Part shown: one piece after another, positions 1-13,000 of the stretch | Position numbering within the stretch: the stretch's first letter is position 1 | How the letters are laid out: each line of letters begins with the position of its first letter | NCBI GenBank assembly: GCA_963989385.1 | Contig: OZ022511.1 | Span: 6,944,001-7,008,000, forward strand | DNA: 64,000 nt | Direction: 5' to 3' | Source: Ctena decussata | Lineage: Eukaryota > Mollusca > Bivalvia > Lucinida > Lucinidae | The notes under the pieces: model-generated | Told to the model about the DNA's origin: nothing | Databases searched by the model: none | Seen by the model: only the letters and a program-made list of their open reading frames with translations | Program-made: the position numbers and the translations under genes

Positions 1-66
1 AATAAATAACACTGATTGGCTGCTTCCGAGCACATGCTCGGAAGAAGCCAATCAGTGAGCTTTATT
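1..66. repeat. Hairpin at the window start
   Basis: CACTGATTGGCT..CTTCCGAGCA pairs with TGCTCGGAAG..AGCCAATCAGTG. The element may extend beyond the left edge. Confidence 0.75.
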
Positions 67-3000
67 TTGATTTGAGATTATACTCTTGTTTTATAAACGC
101 GGACCCTGATATCCAAAATTCAAGGGAGGAAATTCTATCGAAAATAGATCAGAAAAAAGTTACCAACGGCAACTTTATCAAGCAGTTACAAACCGGTTTA
201 GGGACACGAAGATTGAGGTCGTCACTAAGTCTTTGCGGGGAGCCGTAGCAGCCGCAGCTTCGCAGAGCACCCAGTCGTCTAGTGGTCACCAATAATTCTA
301 TAGTTCATAGTTTCATCAATTACATCAGTTACATGTAAAGTGATAAAACATATAAGTAAATAATTATTTTCAACTTTTGGGATAAGTGTGTTCCCAAAAA
401 CAGACATACAAAATTCCAATCGGATATTGTGTTAGAGATGCGTTTCATAGATTTCATTGTTTTGCCATGCAGAACATGTAATCCTGAGAGGATGCCGCGT
501 TTAGTTAGATTGTGGTGAGCAAACGCATGATACTTTAATGTTTTTGTTCATTTTTGGGACACTGGGTATTGATGGGCATGATTCCGTTTGAGAGCGATTA
601 TTGTTACATAGTTATGCATAGGACATACATAATTATGTTCAAAACTTCATAGTGCCGTGCACAATCAATCTTTGTACATAAGTTAATTTTAATGTTAATT
701 TTCATTATACAAGTGTTGTTGAAAGGGATAAGTACGGGTTAGCACACGAGAAAGAGGTGCCTTGTGTTATATTTACAAGTATTATGCATAGCATTCAAGC
801 TTCGATTTTCGTCCAATTTTTTCTCATAATGTGCTCGCTATGGATGCGAACAGCGCAGACTCCATCGCAGTTGCGTAAATGCGCATGTGCGCCGGAGCCC
901 GCTACTGTCCGCTTGTGCTATCTAGGTGCCCTCTCTCTCTCTTGTCACGGCTCAAGAGGTGTGTCTATGCATGGGAAGCCAATCTACGGCTGTTTAGTAA
1001 ACTCCCACACCAATATTTTGTCTTCTTGAGTATGAGCCAATGCAGGCAGGAATGCAAACGGCGATGCATATCTGTCTGAGTAATATGGTTTTGATGGCCT
1101 TAGAATGTCTGTAGCGTGGCGTGGCAAGCCCATGCAAAGCCGCGTTGCCTTATATTGGGACGGTTTTTTGACATATTGATGAGATTTCGTACAGACATTG
1201 TATTTGTATTAGTTTATATATCATACTTGCTGAGAGTCTTTGAAAGAACAGAAAATCAAATAGCTTTGATTGGTTTCCTCAAAACAAAAGTATAAAGTTA
1301 CGAGATACAGCTAGAACTACATGTTTACGCCTTTAACCCAGACAGATTCGTAATTGTGAAGCACCGACCTACCAACGTAGATATTGCATCGACGTTGTTA
1401 TGATTTTGTTTAAGCGTTGAGTACTTAAGAAGGAGGTTTCTCTACCTTACTGGGTTGGTGTTAGTATCTTAAACCAAAAAATAAGAAGACAATTTTTGCT
1501 TGATCTTACATAAAAGACCAGTGAGTTTATGTGTTTATGGAATGTTGCAATATTTTGTGAGTTATGTGTGCATTTTCCAAAGAACAGATGGAACTAGTTT
1601 TATTTTCGAAATAACACCTAGATATCTGAATGAGTGCTATCTCAAATGGAGTCCTCGCTTGATCTTGAAACCGCGTTAGAATAAGAGGTGATGAAGTGAA
1701 AAATTATCCGAACTGACCCACTTTAGCGGGCAAGATAAACTATTAATACTACACTTATCTTTTGCATCAGAGGTTACTGCGTTTGTTTACGGGTATGATG
1801 TAATATACATCAACTAATATATCAATTAATGCGGACATCTTGCAGAAGCTGTAGCAGTAGAACTTAGTGTAATATTATCAGAATTTAGATTAAAATGTAA
1901 TATTTGTTTGTATATATGTATGTCAAATACGCCACATAAGGAACAAAGGAAACAAAAGTCTGCTATGCAAGTACAATCCTATTTCGGCATTGCAAAATTA
2001 AAAGAGTTAAAATAATAATAATAATATTCTAGTAAAGACTCCGTATATGTCTTGTCGGAATCTGAGTACAGATATTTCAGCATGTCCTATTCTGTCTTTT
2101 ATTGTCCATCAGGTCTCAAATTTGCAAAATTAAAATGTAAATAAAAACAAATACAGAGGTATCCCTTGTGGATCCTCAGCCGCGGCATCTCTGTGTTTTT
2201 AAGAAATCGTGGAGGAGGGGGACATTCGCAGTGAAAGAAACCGAGTAGCAGCTTTAAAATGTCGAAAGAAGATTTAAAAACAAATCAGAGAAAGGCCCAA
2301 TTAGAATGAATCGGTATCAATTTAAGAAAGAATGAAATCGTATTGCCTGTCTTCACTATCCATGCGAATATTGCCTTCGATCTTGTGACTGGATACCAGG
2401 ACACGTTTTACCTTCATACTAGTTAATAAGATTTAACTAATCTTAACAGAGCTCGCATGGTAATCTAGTTCAGAAACAACGTTTCTTATGTCTTGAATTA
2501 TGAGTACATTTGAAGTTTTAAAATGAAAAAAACAAGAGACGTTTCAGTTCCAACCGATCAGCGTAGTCAAATAGTTTGCGAAGGCAATCGGTTGATACAT
2601 ACCATAAAAGTTACAATTCTGTTCTCTTTCATAGTATAGGTACAGGCATCATGTTAAGCATATTTGAGCCGCGACACGAGAAACCCAACAATGTGGTTGT
2701 GCGCCCAGCGCAGACTCGGATCAGCCTGGGCATCTGCCAAGTTTTATCAGACTCATCGTTAAATGCTCAAAGGGTAGCTAAGGGTCTAAGCGACCTCCAT
2801 GCGGACAGCCAAGACTCTGATCAGACTGGGCGGATGCCCATGCTGATCTGAGTCTGCGCTGTACGCACAACCACATTGTTGGTTTTGTCGTGTCGCGGCT
2901 CATTTCATGTCTTTGGGTAAATTCGGTAAAATTGATTTAACAGAATCTCGCTCTATTAAAGAGAACGCAACTATGGTGTAAATAAGTATTTTTCACGGAT

Positions 3001-4180
3001 GCAAGTACCTGGCTGTCACATTAAACTGTAACGTTGCAAACAAGACAAGAACCTGCAGCTGTATTAAATAAGTACAAAACAACCTGTCGTTCTCGCACAA
3101 AGCCATTTCGGTTTTCGGCTTCAGTTAATCAGTTTTTCTGCTAGGCAGTATGCCAATTTTGCAGGCAAAGCCGATTCTTTGAACTGGTTCATTCATAATT
3201 GTACCGCACATTCTTTTGGCGAGCTTCCAAACTGACGGGCAAACCTGATTGTGCGCCCGTTCTCTTGGCAAGTCCGATCATTTGGCAGTTGGCCAGACAT
3301 TCGGATTTGTTCCGAAAAACCGGACAAATGAATATGATTTCTAGAGACGGACTTTATGAATGAAAGTTTATTTTGTGTTTAACATGATCACCCATTTGTT
3401 AATAGAACATATTAATGTTATCTAGTTTTTCCATGGTCTGGATGTGTGAGAACTGACTAAATGTGATATTGTCATGCCGAGAAATCACGTTCGGTTAACT
3501 ATCCAATACTGGCTTCAGATCTAGCTGCTTCGGAGTGTAGTAGTGTGTATATGCAATATACCTCACGCGCATAACTTTTCCGATATTATCACGCAACTGT
3601 GAGTTCACTGCTGCGTGGCTATTTTTCTCTTTTCAACAGTAAGTGGGTTTACTTGGTTTGGCATATTTGCAAACGATGTCTTAGATTTATTCGCTTAAAA
3701 TTGGTAATTCACATTTCTGGGGAACAGTCCCCGCTTCCATATTGTTTACACTGACAACAGTGCAAAAATATGCTTAGTCTCAAAACAAAGGGGGTTTAGG
3801 TGAGGCCCTGGGGATGGAGAGGGGGACACAAACATCATTATATGGCTTTGGATTTTAGCTTTTGGTGAAGACATAATACATAATGCAGTGCATTAGCCTG
3901 ATGAGAGATTCATCGTTCTCCGACTTATTATTAGACGACCTGTGTTTGAGCAAAATACACAAGCAAAAGGAAGTGATTAAACTTCTTTTGTTTGTTTTCT
4001 TTTTTTCTTTTTTTTCTGTTTTTTTTTTTTTTTTTTTTTTCGATTTAATCATTTTACCGCCAAATAAAATTTAATCCAAAAATGTGTCTGTTTGCATATT
4101 TTTGCTTACATAACTGAATTTTTCATAAGTAGCAGTCTGATCTGAGTCCATACTATATGTCATTTCAGTTCCCAAAGGGA
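67..4180. other. Downstream flank, no supported gene
   Basis: Apart from the MITE at 2665-2902 and a T run at 4018-4041 nothing beyond AT-rich unique sequence was recognised. Short ORFs here lack codon or domain signals. Confidence 0.5.
2665..2902. mobile_element. Palindromic MITE, TGAGCC family, copy 1
   Basis: This copy has outer arms TGAGCCGCGACACGAGAAAC and their inverse ending GTGTCGCGGCTCA. Inner arms carry GCGCAGACTC and CAGTCTGATCAGAGTC-type blocks, so the single strand folds almost end to end. No coding capacity. Confidence 0.9.
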
Positions 4181-4184
4181 GACG

Positions 4185-4350
4185 ACACGGGGCAATTTTT
4201 GTCGACTATGGCGCTGAAGTTGAATCAACCGTCGACGGTGACGTCGAATCGACGTTGATCAAATGTTATTTCAACGTTGTGTGCTTACTGGGGAAAGAGT
4301 TCACTAAAGTTTGATGTGACGTTGATACAAAATTGTGTGTCTACTGGGAG
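4185..4350. mobile_element. CAACGTT/GACGTCG palindromic repeat, copy 1
   Basis: Contains GTCGACGGTGACGTCGAATC, GACGTTGATC, CAACGTTGTGTGCTTACTGG. It shares the CTTACTGGG and GATTCGACGTTGA phrases with 30180-30215. Confidence 0.55.
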
Positions 4351-4649
4351 GAGAGTCAAACAGTGTTTGCCGGGACGGAAATTGTTAGGTCAAATGCTGA
4401 AACGCATAGTTTTGGCGATTTATCTGCTGCTGAAAAATGCAGTGCAGAAAATATATTTGAATCAACACACGTGCTATAAGCAATACTTCTTACACAAGCC
4501 ATGATGACTCCACAATTGTTTAAAGCGACGTTATTTTTTGCGTTTACAAAAACTTGGGCCATGAAGCATTATCATGCAAAATAAGCCACGATAACAGTTA
4601 ACTTATACTTAACTTATACTGTTAAGTTTAGTGACAAGTCGGTGTATTT

Positions 4650-5345
4650 AAGGCCCGAACTGCGTCTGTGTCAGTTGAATGAAGAAACGCAATGTTTTAC
4701 CAGCTCACTACAGCAGCAAGTATTGTGCTTTAATTTTCTTTCCCTTTTTTGTAGCCTGTGGGAAGTAGAAGACATTCTTCAACGCAAGGACAGCGGCGAC
4801 GCGGAAATGGTTCTCATAAAGTAGGCTAACTGGAAGCGACCTTCGACCTAGGTAGACATATCTTGAACCAGGAGCTGCAGGCATTTCTGGTGCAAACTAT
4901 TTCCAACCCACATTCTTGCACAATAAGTAAAGACGAGTTTGGCGTATATGAAGATACAGAGCCAGATATATATTTTTCAGGCAAGGGTTCTCTGATAATC
5001 TGTAAGAGATACGGTATACGTATGTCGATGCTACTTCGCACACCGTATATAACAAAATGAAACAAATGAGAAAAGTTAAAAAGGGACATCAAAGACGGAG
5101 AAGATTTCCGCTCTCATGATCGTCTAAATACTGCTCTCAGAAATTTTTTTTACGAGAAATACTGGACCAATTTGCTGCACTCGATGCAATGAAAAAAACT
5201 AACAAGAAGCAAAGGTAAAATTTCCTCGACGAGACAGTCGTTTCAGAAATTACTACGCCAGGCACAGGAGAGACAATATGCCAAAATATGTACAACTGGA
5301 ACTTGTCGGTGGAACTGGAAATCCTTAAAGCTGTTTGTGTGATGA
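4650..5345 (+). pseudogene. Degenerate coding remnant with chromodomain-like segment
   Basis: Around 4757-4830 a frame reads WEVEDILQRKDSGDAEMVLI and K before a stop, which resembles the start of a chromodomain. After the stop the frame continues with W-rich sequence (NWKRPST) and then shifts to an open frame to 5060. A basic segment KVKKGHQRRRRFPL follows. Chromodomains occur in the integrases of several large transposons, which is one possible source. Stops and frameshifts mean it is not functional. The identification is weak. Confidence 0.35.
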
Positions 5346-6584
5346 ATTATTAAGACTGTATTTTATATGAGCTTCTGAGTCGTTTTATACCTGAACTTGA
5401 GCTCCTGGGTCGTTTTATACTAGAACTGCTAAAGCTTACGACTAAGATAAGCAATGGATTTTGATCATAGTCTATCAACACAAAGTCTTCAGTATCTAGA
5501 AACTATTAAAGTGTGTGTGTGTGTACACCTCCACATGTTTCTGTCATTCTTACAAAGGGAAACACTAATCAGCATTTTGAGTCGGTTAATGTTGTCAGGA
5601 ATCACAGTAACAAGCCTGCAGAAAATCAATGTGTGTGTGTGGCGTCATAGAACCTGATGGAAACTACCCCTTCGCCTTATGATTGCTAAATAACACACAG
5701 TACGGACGGTGTCTGACAGCTGTATCCCCATATCTAAGATGTACCGATTAACTACATAAAAAGAGAAAGGAAGACATAATAAAGAGAGAAGGAAATGGAA
5801 CACGAACAAAATGAAAATTTTTCAAAGCGGGGGTATAACTAGACCAGACACTCTAGAGCTTGACTATGAAGACTGGGAGACTACAGAGACCACTGAAGAT
5901 GAAACTTGAATGCAAATGACTAACAAAATGAAAACGACAGAAGAGGAGAATGTATAGTTGGCACAGACTATTAGGGAACTTGAAGGTTCCAAGTACTAAT
6001 GTTCCTCATGCGGCTGCCCTCTCTGAGTTTAAAGCCGCCTGGTGACAGCAGGCTTAGGATGTGCATATGACAGCCTTGTCAAGGGCTCTTTTTCCTCATC
6101 CAACCAAGATTCAGTCTACTGTTGTGGTTCCAGAACGCAACATACATTTGTTTAGAGGGTGTGGAGAAGAGCCAGTGGGGAGGCAAAAGGGTATAATAAG
6201 AAACATTAGGTTTAATTCATTTTTTACAGTAATTCTAATCCTAAATTTTTGTATGTTTTCCTTTTTTATATCACTGTTAAGGTATTATGATTTTGTATGG
6301 ATCTGTTGTCAATATTTATTGAAGTAAAAGCATTTTCTGAAAGTGTTAATTGGTTTTAATAATTGGTTGTAAGTGGACCGCGGTCTTTTGTTATGCGCCC
6401 AGTAGTGATAGATCATCGTTTATATATTGTCAGAAGATGACAAGAGGCCATGACAATGCATGATTTATTGTTATTTTCTTGTGGCATATAGGGGCCAATG
6501 CCGTCCCTATGGGGTTTTGTAGTTGTTTGGTTTTTCTTTTCTTTATACAGAGTCTAATCCCTATATATCTAAACCAGAATAAAC

Positions 6585-6900
6585 TTGAATGACGATGCTA
6601 CTTGCGCCGGCCCTATATAACAAATGAACAAAATACATAGTTAAGAAGGGTCACCAAAGTCGGAGAACATGCCCGCTCTCACGATCGTCCTAATAATGCT
6701 CTCAAAAAACATTCCAATATGTTGCAATAGATGCATGTATAAAAAACGCTTACAGAAAGCCAAGGAAAGATTTCCTCGACGAGACAGTCGTTTCAGAAAT
6801 AACTACGCCTGGCACAGGAGAGACAGTATGCCAAAGTATGTACAATTCGAACTTGTCGGGGTATTGGAAATCCTAAAGTCTATTGTATGAGTGAATTATT
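6585..6900 (+). repeat. Second copy of the 4990-5345 segment
   Basis: The segment shares GATTTCCTCGACGAGACAGT and following sequence with 5225-5345, and both read RFPRRDSRFRN then MPKYVQ in one frame. The copy has an in-frame ATG at 6669, but adjacent stops suggest that it too is a remnant. Confidence 0.65.
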
Positions 6901-8704
6901 AATTATGACTGTTTTATATATGCGCTCCTTGGTCGTTTTTACTAGAACGGGTTTAAAAACGTAAACCTCATTGCAGATGCACACCTTTCAGGGCTACAAG
7001 ACTCTTACAGGCTACTTAGACCGTTTCAACACCAAACATTTCTCCCGTCATAAACCAGGTACAGTTTTAGAACAGGTAAAACTCATCTCCCATTTCTGTT
7101 TCAGTCTGTTTGGAACTCACGTAAATTTTAAGCTTAAGATGTTCAGTGAAACGGGAACGTAATATGCACTAAGCATCCAGCTACGCCAGAAGCAAAGGCA
7201 TAATTTTGAGCTGGATTTTTTGGTCTGGTAAGAAGGCTTTTACTACAGATATCTGTTTGAAATTATCATGAATGGCGGACATTACCGTTAGGAACTTGAG
7301 TGCAACAAAATCATAACACTCTCTATTGTAAGTCACGTAACGTTTTGAAAACACAGATACATGTGTTCTGATGTTATCTGTTTAGTATGTATGATGTAAG
7401 TGTCTATGTTATGCTTCGAGTGATTGATTAAATGTTGTTCTATCAATTTCTGGATGAAGTAAGATTTCAACCGCTGTAAAAGTGATGATACAAACCCTTT
7501 TTTACGGTGAAGTGCAATGAACGGTAGGTACAAATTAGTACGCGAACATTATCAGTCTATTAAAATTTTATCCATTACATGTATTTGGAAGTGTTCATCA
7601 TCTAGAAATGTTAAGAGATACTTTTTTTCAATTTGAAAACTGCATAAATCTCGATAAGGTGGCTCATAATGAGCCGCCCTCATCTGGATCAGCACGGTTT
7701 CATCTAGTGTATTTGAATTCTCAATATGATAAAGCTTCGACAAAATATTTTTTTGAAATTTGACGGATGTAAATTTTTCGGTGTTGGAAAAAATTCAAAA
7801 ACATTGCAACGTATCAACACTGTAAACTGGGACGCCTGAGCGCAGCATCGTGTCAAAATACAGATGTCGCATTGGTAAACAGTGCACACCCTGTTCAGTT
7901 TGGCCCTACTTGGAGCTGTCTGATCCGAGTCTACACTTGTGACTTAGACACTCCCCTCCAACTATATAGATTTAAACTGGAACAATACCATTTCTAATAG
8001 TAACCGCCACAAAATGTGACAGTGCCTGCGATTTTGAGCCTTGTGGGGGTGCGACGTTGACTCACGAAACGTGAAATGAAGGTGACGTCATAAATTTGCA
8101 CGTAAATTAATTGTATTTCCGCGCACTGACTAATACATTTCAAAGCGTCACCTGAAAAGAGTGATTCAACATTTCTATTGGCATGTTTGAGTTTCTTCAT
8201 CTACACTCATTTAAGAATGTTTGCATAGCAGATCTTTGAAAAGAGATGTCACGAACCAGAGTTATAAAAGCTTATCCAGCTAGTATGTAAGTTGTATCCA
8301 ATCAGTGAAACGAAAACAAAAAATCGGATGGGTGTGAATTTCGTTTGCTTTTGCAATAAACCTTAGCGCTGTTTCTTTTTGCTTCTCAAAATCTATTCTG
8401 GAAGCACTAATAAATATGAAAATGTTAAAAACAAACTTTCCGATTTTCGCTCCATAAGGGTCAAAATGCCAGACACTGTCACAAATATCCCCTATATCCA
8501 AATAGAAATCTCGATACACGCAAGGATTAAAAAAACAACTGAAGCGATGCAATGTTTTTAGGAAAGCAACTACCAATGTCTGAAACTGTTTCTAAAACAT
8601 GCCCAGGGACACGATTTTTTATATAAATGATATTCTGGTATCGGAATTTGTGTTGATCCCTAAAACATTTATAATATCCTCAACAGAACTGTCTTGCCAG
8701 TTTG

Positions 8705-8940
8705 TTTCACAAGCAAATAAAAACAAATCGTAGAATTACAATCAACCCTCCCTTTTCTAAGGCCCTGGTACCATCTAGTAAGTCCTGATCTAACCCACAA
8801 ACATAGAATGTGTTATTATCTTTTCAGAAACCAATAAAACAATCACAGAATTTCAATCAAAACCCTCTTTCCAAAGGTTTTGATGCCATCTAGAAAGTCC
8901 TGACCGAACCCGCAAACAGAATATGTTATCACTGAGAAGC
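8705..8940. repeat. Tandem duplication, about 121-bp unit, 2 copies
   Basis: Both copies share the order AATAAAA..CAATC, GAATT.CAATCAA, CCATCTAG.AAGTCCTGA and CCCACAAACA..GTTAT. Confidence 0.75.
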
Positions 8941-9000
8941 AGCTCTAGAAAATTAGAGATGCCCCACTATACTGGCTTATCTTAAATTACAGACTAATTA

Positions 9001-9095
9001 ATTATAGAACCTTTATCTCATGACGCAGCTGCTATGTTATGAACGCTTTCATAACAAACCAACCGCGTCGTGAGATCAAGGTTCTATAACTCTGC
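9001..9095. mobile_element. Small foldback with TTATAGAACCTT ends
   Basis: Inverted arms TTATAGAACCTTTATCTCAT and its near-complement ending GATCAAGGTTCTATAA enclose a smaller ATGTTATGAAC/GTTTCATAAC palindrome. Confidence 0.75.
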
Positions 9096-9144
9096 TAAAT
9101 CTAACTACTAAGCTAACCTTTTGGAGATTGACCATATTAACACA

Positions 9145-9345
9145 GTTTTCTGTTTCCAGAGACTCTTAAAGTGTTTTATTGCATCTCCATGTTTTTTCTG
9201 CCATTCTTACAAAGGGGAACAATTTTGTGGCTTCCTGTTTGCTGTCCTGGGCAATGCAACACTTCTAAAAAGGATTTACTCTTTCAAGAATAACTTGCTT
9301 CTGGAGAAGCATTTTTTTTCTTTAAGTATTGTTCCCAATTGAGAA
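9145..9345. mobile_element. Foldback family with TTACAAAGGGGAAC, copy 1
   Basis: Shares CATTCTTACAAAGGGGAACA, GGCTTCCTGTTTGCT and a diverged inner hairpin with 40960-41140 and 62950-63160. It lies in the predicted SLC5A 3' region. Confidence 0.6.
9175..9180 (-). promoter_or_regulatory. Candidate poly(A) signal for SLC5A
   Basis: A TTTATT on the plus strand reads AATAAA on the minus strand, about 600 bp past the SLC5A stop codon. It lies within a foldback repeat, so its use is uncertain. Confidence 0.25.
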
Positions 9346-9775
9346 GGGATGCAAAAATGAAAACGGCAAAATATCTATATAAAAATAAACTATACATAAA
9401 AATACTATACATATATACATGAAGAACCCTTCCTGAGATGAAAATGTTATGTGGTCCCATATTGTTTTAAAACAACACAAGCAAACTGTCCGTCACGCAC
9501 ATGCTGTGACATAACATAATGTTCATGCGAATCTTACAATGGAAAGACTCTGAATTATCTTCCTTATGACACTTAAATTGGATGAAGCAAGCAAATATTT
9601 TCCAAGGGAGGCAACTTGCCTCTCCCTTTGAAAAAAAATTACTTCCCTTAAACTATTATAACACTGGTTTTCGCCCTTCAAAACTGCTTTCTTTCCGTTG
9701 GTAAAGGGCGATAATTCAGTAATCTCAACCACTGTTCGAATGATGGCCGTCAATGCAGCTTCCAGTTCTCCTTCC

Positions 9776-10045
9776 TCATCGGAAAAATCCACATATGAAC
9801 GCAAGAACAATTAGAGCAAAAGCTGCATTCACGTTCAAAACCCTCTTCCAAACCGTTTTCTCGCTAAGAAACTCTTCTTTCATGGCATTTTCGGCGTCTG
9901 CGTCGTGAAGTTCCTCAGATTTCTCTGGTATACCGCAAACAAAGTCAGCCCAACGTTTACATTTCCCCTCTCCTTCTGTGTCGTCCAACAGTTCCTGCGA
10001 GACTTCTGGAGATCCTGGAAGAGTATTTGAGAGTAAATGGCTGTA
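9776..10045 (-). CDS. SLC5A exon 14 (C-terminus)
   Basis: The terminal exon codes for [16 protein letters not shown], an acidic cytosolic linker with [20 protein letters not shown], and the final helix [20 protein letters not shown] ending in CGFFR and a TGA stop. The C-terminal hydrophobic helix ending GFF is typical of SGLTs. I chose acceptor TTTGAAG|TAC because it is the one that keeps phase 0 with exon 13; the more obvious TACAG two codons later breaks the frame. Confidence 0.88.
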   Translation of the reverse strand, partial: YSHLLSNTLPGSPEVSQELLDDTEGEGKCKRWADFVCGIPEKSEELHDADAENAMKEEFLSEKTVWKRVLNVNAAFALIVLAFICGFFR

Positions 10046-13000
10046 CTTCAAAGAAAAATCACTCTATGTTTTCCTTCAGTTTCCAAAGATATACCGTTCT
10101 AACAGGAAAAGAAGAATTATCCCTGCGTTTGAAACCATTCTCATAGGGCATTTATCAGTAAAAAAATACACATTATTTGAAAAGTAGCTTGATCCGTTTC
10201 TCTGCGTCACGTCGAGTGGATGTGACCAGCTCATAGCATCACACAAACGCTCGGGCCAAGTGTGATCCAGAGCACAAGACATGATACAAGATCAAGTAAC
10301 CGTAGTGACAGTATGTTTGTTGTTTGATTTTACTGCGATCTAATATCCAATTGTTAAATTTTTGTTTTGGACAAAAATACTTTAGGAACGCTATTTAAGT
10401 CTGACATCTTGTTTCTTCACCTAACGTCACTATCCCATTTCGATGGTTCTTGCTGTTACATTCGCGTTAAAATCTGATGCATCTGCAGCTCATTTCGTTT
10501 TAAGGGATAGTGACTGATTAAGAAAGCGCCACTACGTTGAGCTGGTTTCCTTCTCAGGCACCCAGAAAATAGACAGTTCAAAATGTGCGACTCTATATAA
10601 TAATCTTGTTTATGACAGCTATAACCCTGTTATCATATATATCAGTAAAACTGCTTCTTCTCTAGCTAACGAAAGGTCACTACATACCCCGCGCTCTCTT
10701 TCCAGCCACCACCTTTGAAATCGCATAAAATAAATTGTCGAATACACGGTTAACTTCACTTTGGCACTGTAAGAGGCCATGACTTGTTAGGCAGCGATTG
10801 TTTGAGCAGATCGAAACGCATAGCATCAGAAAATATGAAAAAAATCTGCGACTGTCATCAAAATTCCCTGCATCCTGACCTTCACTCTAGATACCTTGAG
10901 TATAAGCACAAGCAAGTCATATCATACCATTTTCGACTGGTTTCTTGTCTCTGTTAGGCAGCTCCACTACCTCAGTAACTTCTGTGTGTGAGCCTGGCTT
11001 GTACCGTGTCCACCAAGTCATACCATCACTCTAAAACACAAAATGAAACGCAGCTTTACTTTCGTACCCTGCTCAAAATCCCGCCGTCGGCGGAATTCTT
11101 TTCGCTACAACTGAGAATTAATGGCACAAAGCGTTTCATTATCATCCAACCATTGTCTCGATATGACTGAAATACTTGTGAAAGGGCCTGAGTCTAAAAC
11201 CAACCAGCCATCAATTGCATATCCACATTTCCCAGTTGCTGTGGTAATGGGGCCATAATGTCATCCATCACTGAAAGGGCATACGTATATGAGCCGTGAC
11301 ACGAGAAAACCAACAAAGCAGTTGTGGGCCCAGCGCAGACTCAGATCGGTCTGTGCATCCGCTCCGTCCGCTCAGACTCTTAGCTAAGTTCTTAAAGGGT
11401 AGCTAAGGGTATAAACTACCTCCATGCGAACAGTTCTTCAAAGACCCTGCTCAGACTGGGCGGATGACAAGGCTGATCTGAGTCTGCGCTGACGCACAAC
11501 CACTTTGTTGGTTTATTCGTGTCGCGGCTAAATTATCATTCTCATATTTTTCAATGACAGTACATAGTGAAATTCTTCAAATAGAACACTTCAGGATTTC
11601 GCAAACAAATAATTGTTCTCAAGTCATTTTATCCTGTGTTATACACTATGGTCTAACAGGGAGTATACCATTAGCAAATATATGTACATATAAGCCGCGA
11701 CACGAAAATATAAAGTGGCATGTGCGCTAAGCGATGACTCAGATCAGCTAGGGCATCTGCCCAGTATAAGCAGAGTCTTCACTTTCGGAAAGCATGTAGC
11801 TTAAATCCTTAGGTACCCTAAAAACGTAAAGACTCTGATCAGACTAGGCGGATGCCCAGGCTGAGCTGAGTCTTCGCATGGCAAACATGGCACTTAGTTG
11901 ATTTTATTCCTACCTGTTTATAATCTGGCTTCTTGGTAATCAAGCTGATGATAACTATAGCCAAGGAGGTGATAACAAGGTTCATCTGAGAGAAGTATGT
12001 GTAGTGGACCTCATACAATACTGCTGGGCGATTCTCCGGCTCACCGCAGTCAGGGGCGGGGTATACGAAGTCTAACACCATCCGGATACATCCACACATA
12101 TGACCAATTAGAATACCCCAAAATGCACCCTAGAAATATAAATTTAAAGAATGTCAAAATAAAATGTCCTAGCTTGTATAATATCTCACAAATGAACAAT
12201 GTAATTTTCCTAAAATTTCAGAAGACATTGCTTTTGTTTTAACACTTAAGGAAGACCGAGTCGGCCATACACAAGCAAGTCCTGGATGTTTTGCTTTGGT
12301 TAACATATTGATTATTCACTTAAGTAGAAAACTTTTCTCGCACTCCAATTCTTTCCTTTACGATTAGAAAACATTTTGGAAGGTCTTTTTCGTCCAATCA
12401 GTGTCACTTCACAGGAAACTGTGCTTACCGCAACCGCAACCAGCGATGACTGAAACCAGTCTGAGAATCGATACAATGTGTTTACAAACTTCGTTTATGT
12501 CAAAGTTCAGGTCGGCAAGCAGAAAATCACAAAATTGAGCCGCGACACGACAAAACCAACAATGTGGATGTGCGCCAAGTGCAGACTCAGATTAGCCTGG
12601 GCAGCCACCCAGTTTGATCAGACTCTTCCTTTAGTGCTCAAATGGTAGCTTAGGGTCTAAGCTACCTCCATACGGACAGCGAAGACTCTGATCAGACTGG
12701 GCGGATGCCCGGGCTGATCTGAGTACGCTGGGCGCCTAACCATATTGTTGGTTTTCTTGTGTCGTGGCTCATTAATGTTTTCTTTTGTATAAATGGCATA
12801 AAAAACATAGAGATCCCATCCATTTTCTGGTATTTTTACCATCTTCTGTTATTGCAATCTTGAACAACAACAAGTTTAAAACACTTGTAAGTCCATTCTT
12901 ACATGTTCATTCATTCTTTTCCAGAGAATTGACCACAGAAACAGCGCCCCAATGGGCGTTCCCAGATAGCCTTGTATGGCCTGAATGTAGACAAATATCT

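Noticed and set aside
2576..2851. 91-residue ORF with EPRHEKPNN
   Set aside because: This peptide is the translation of the TGAGCC MITE; the same words appear at 12657, 54797, 56654 and 61373.
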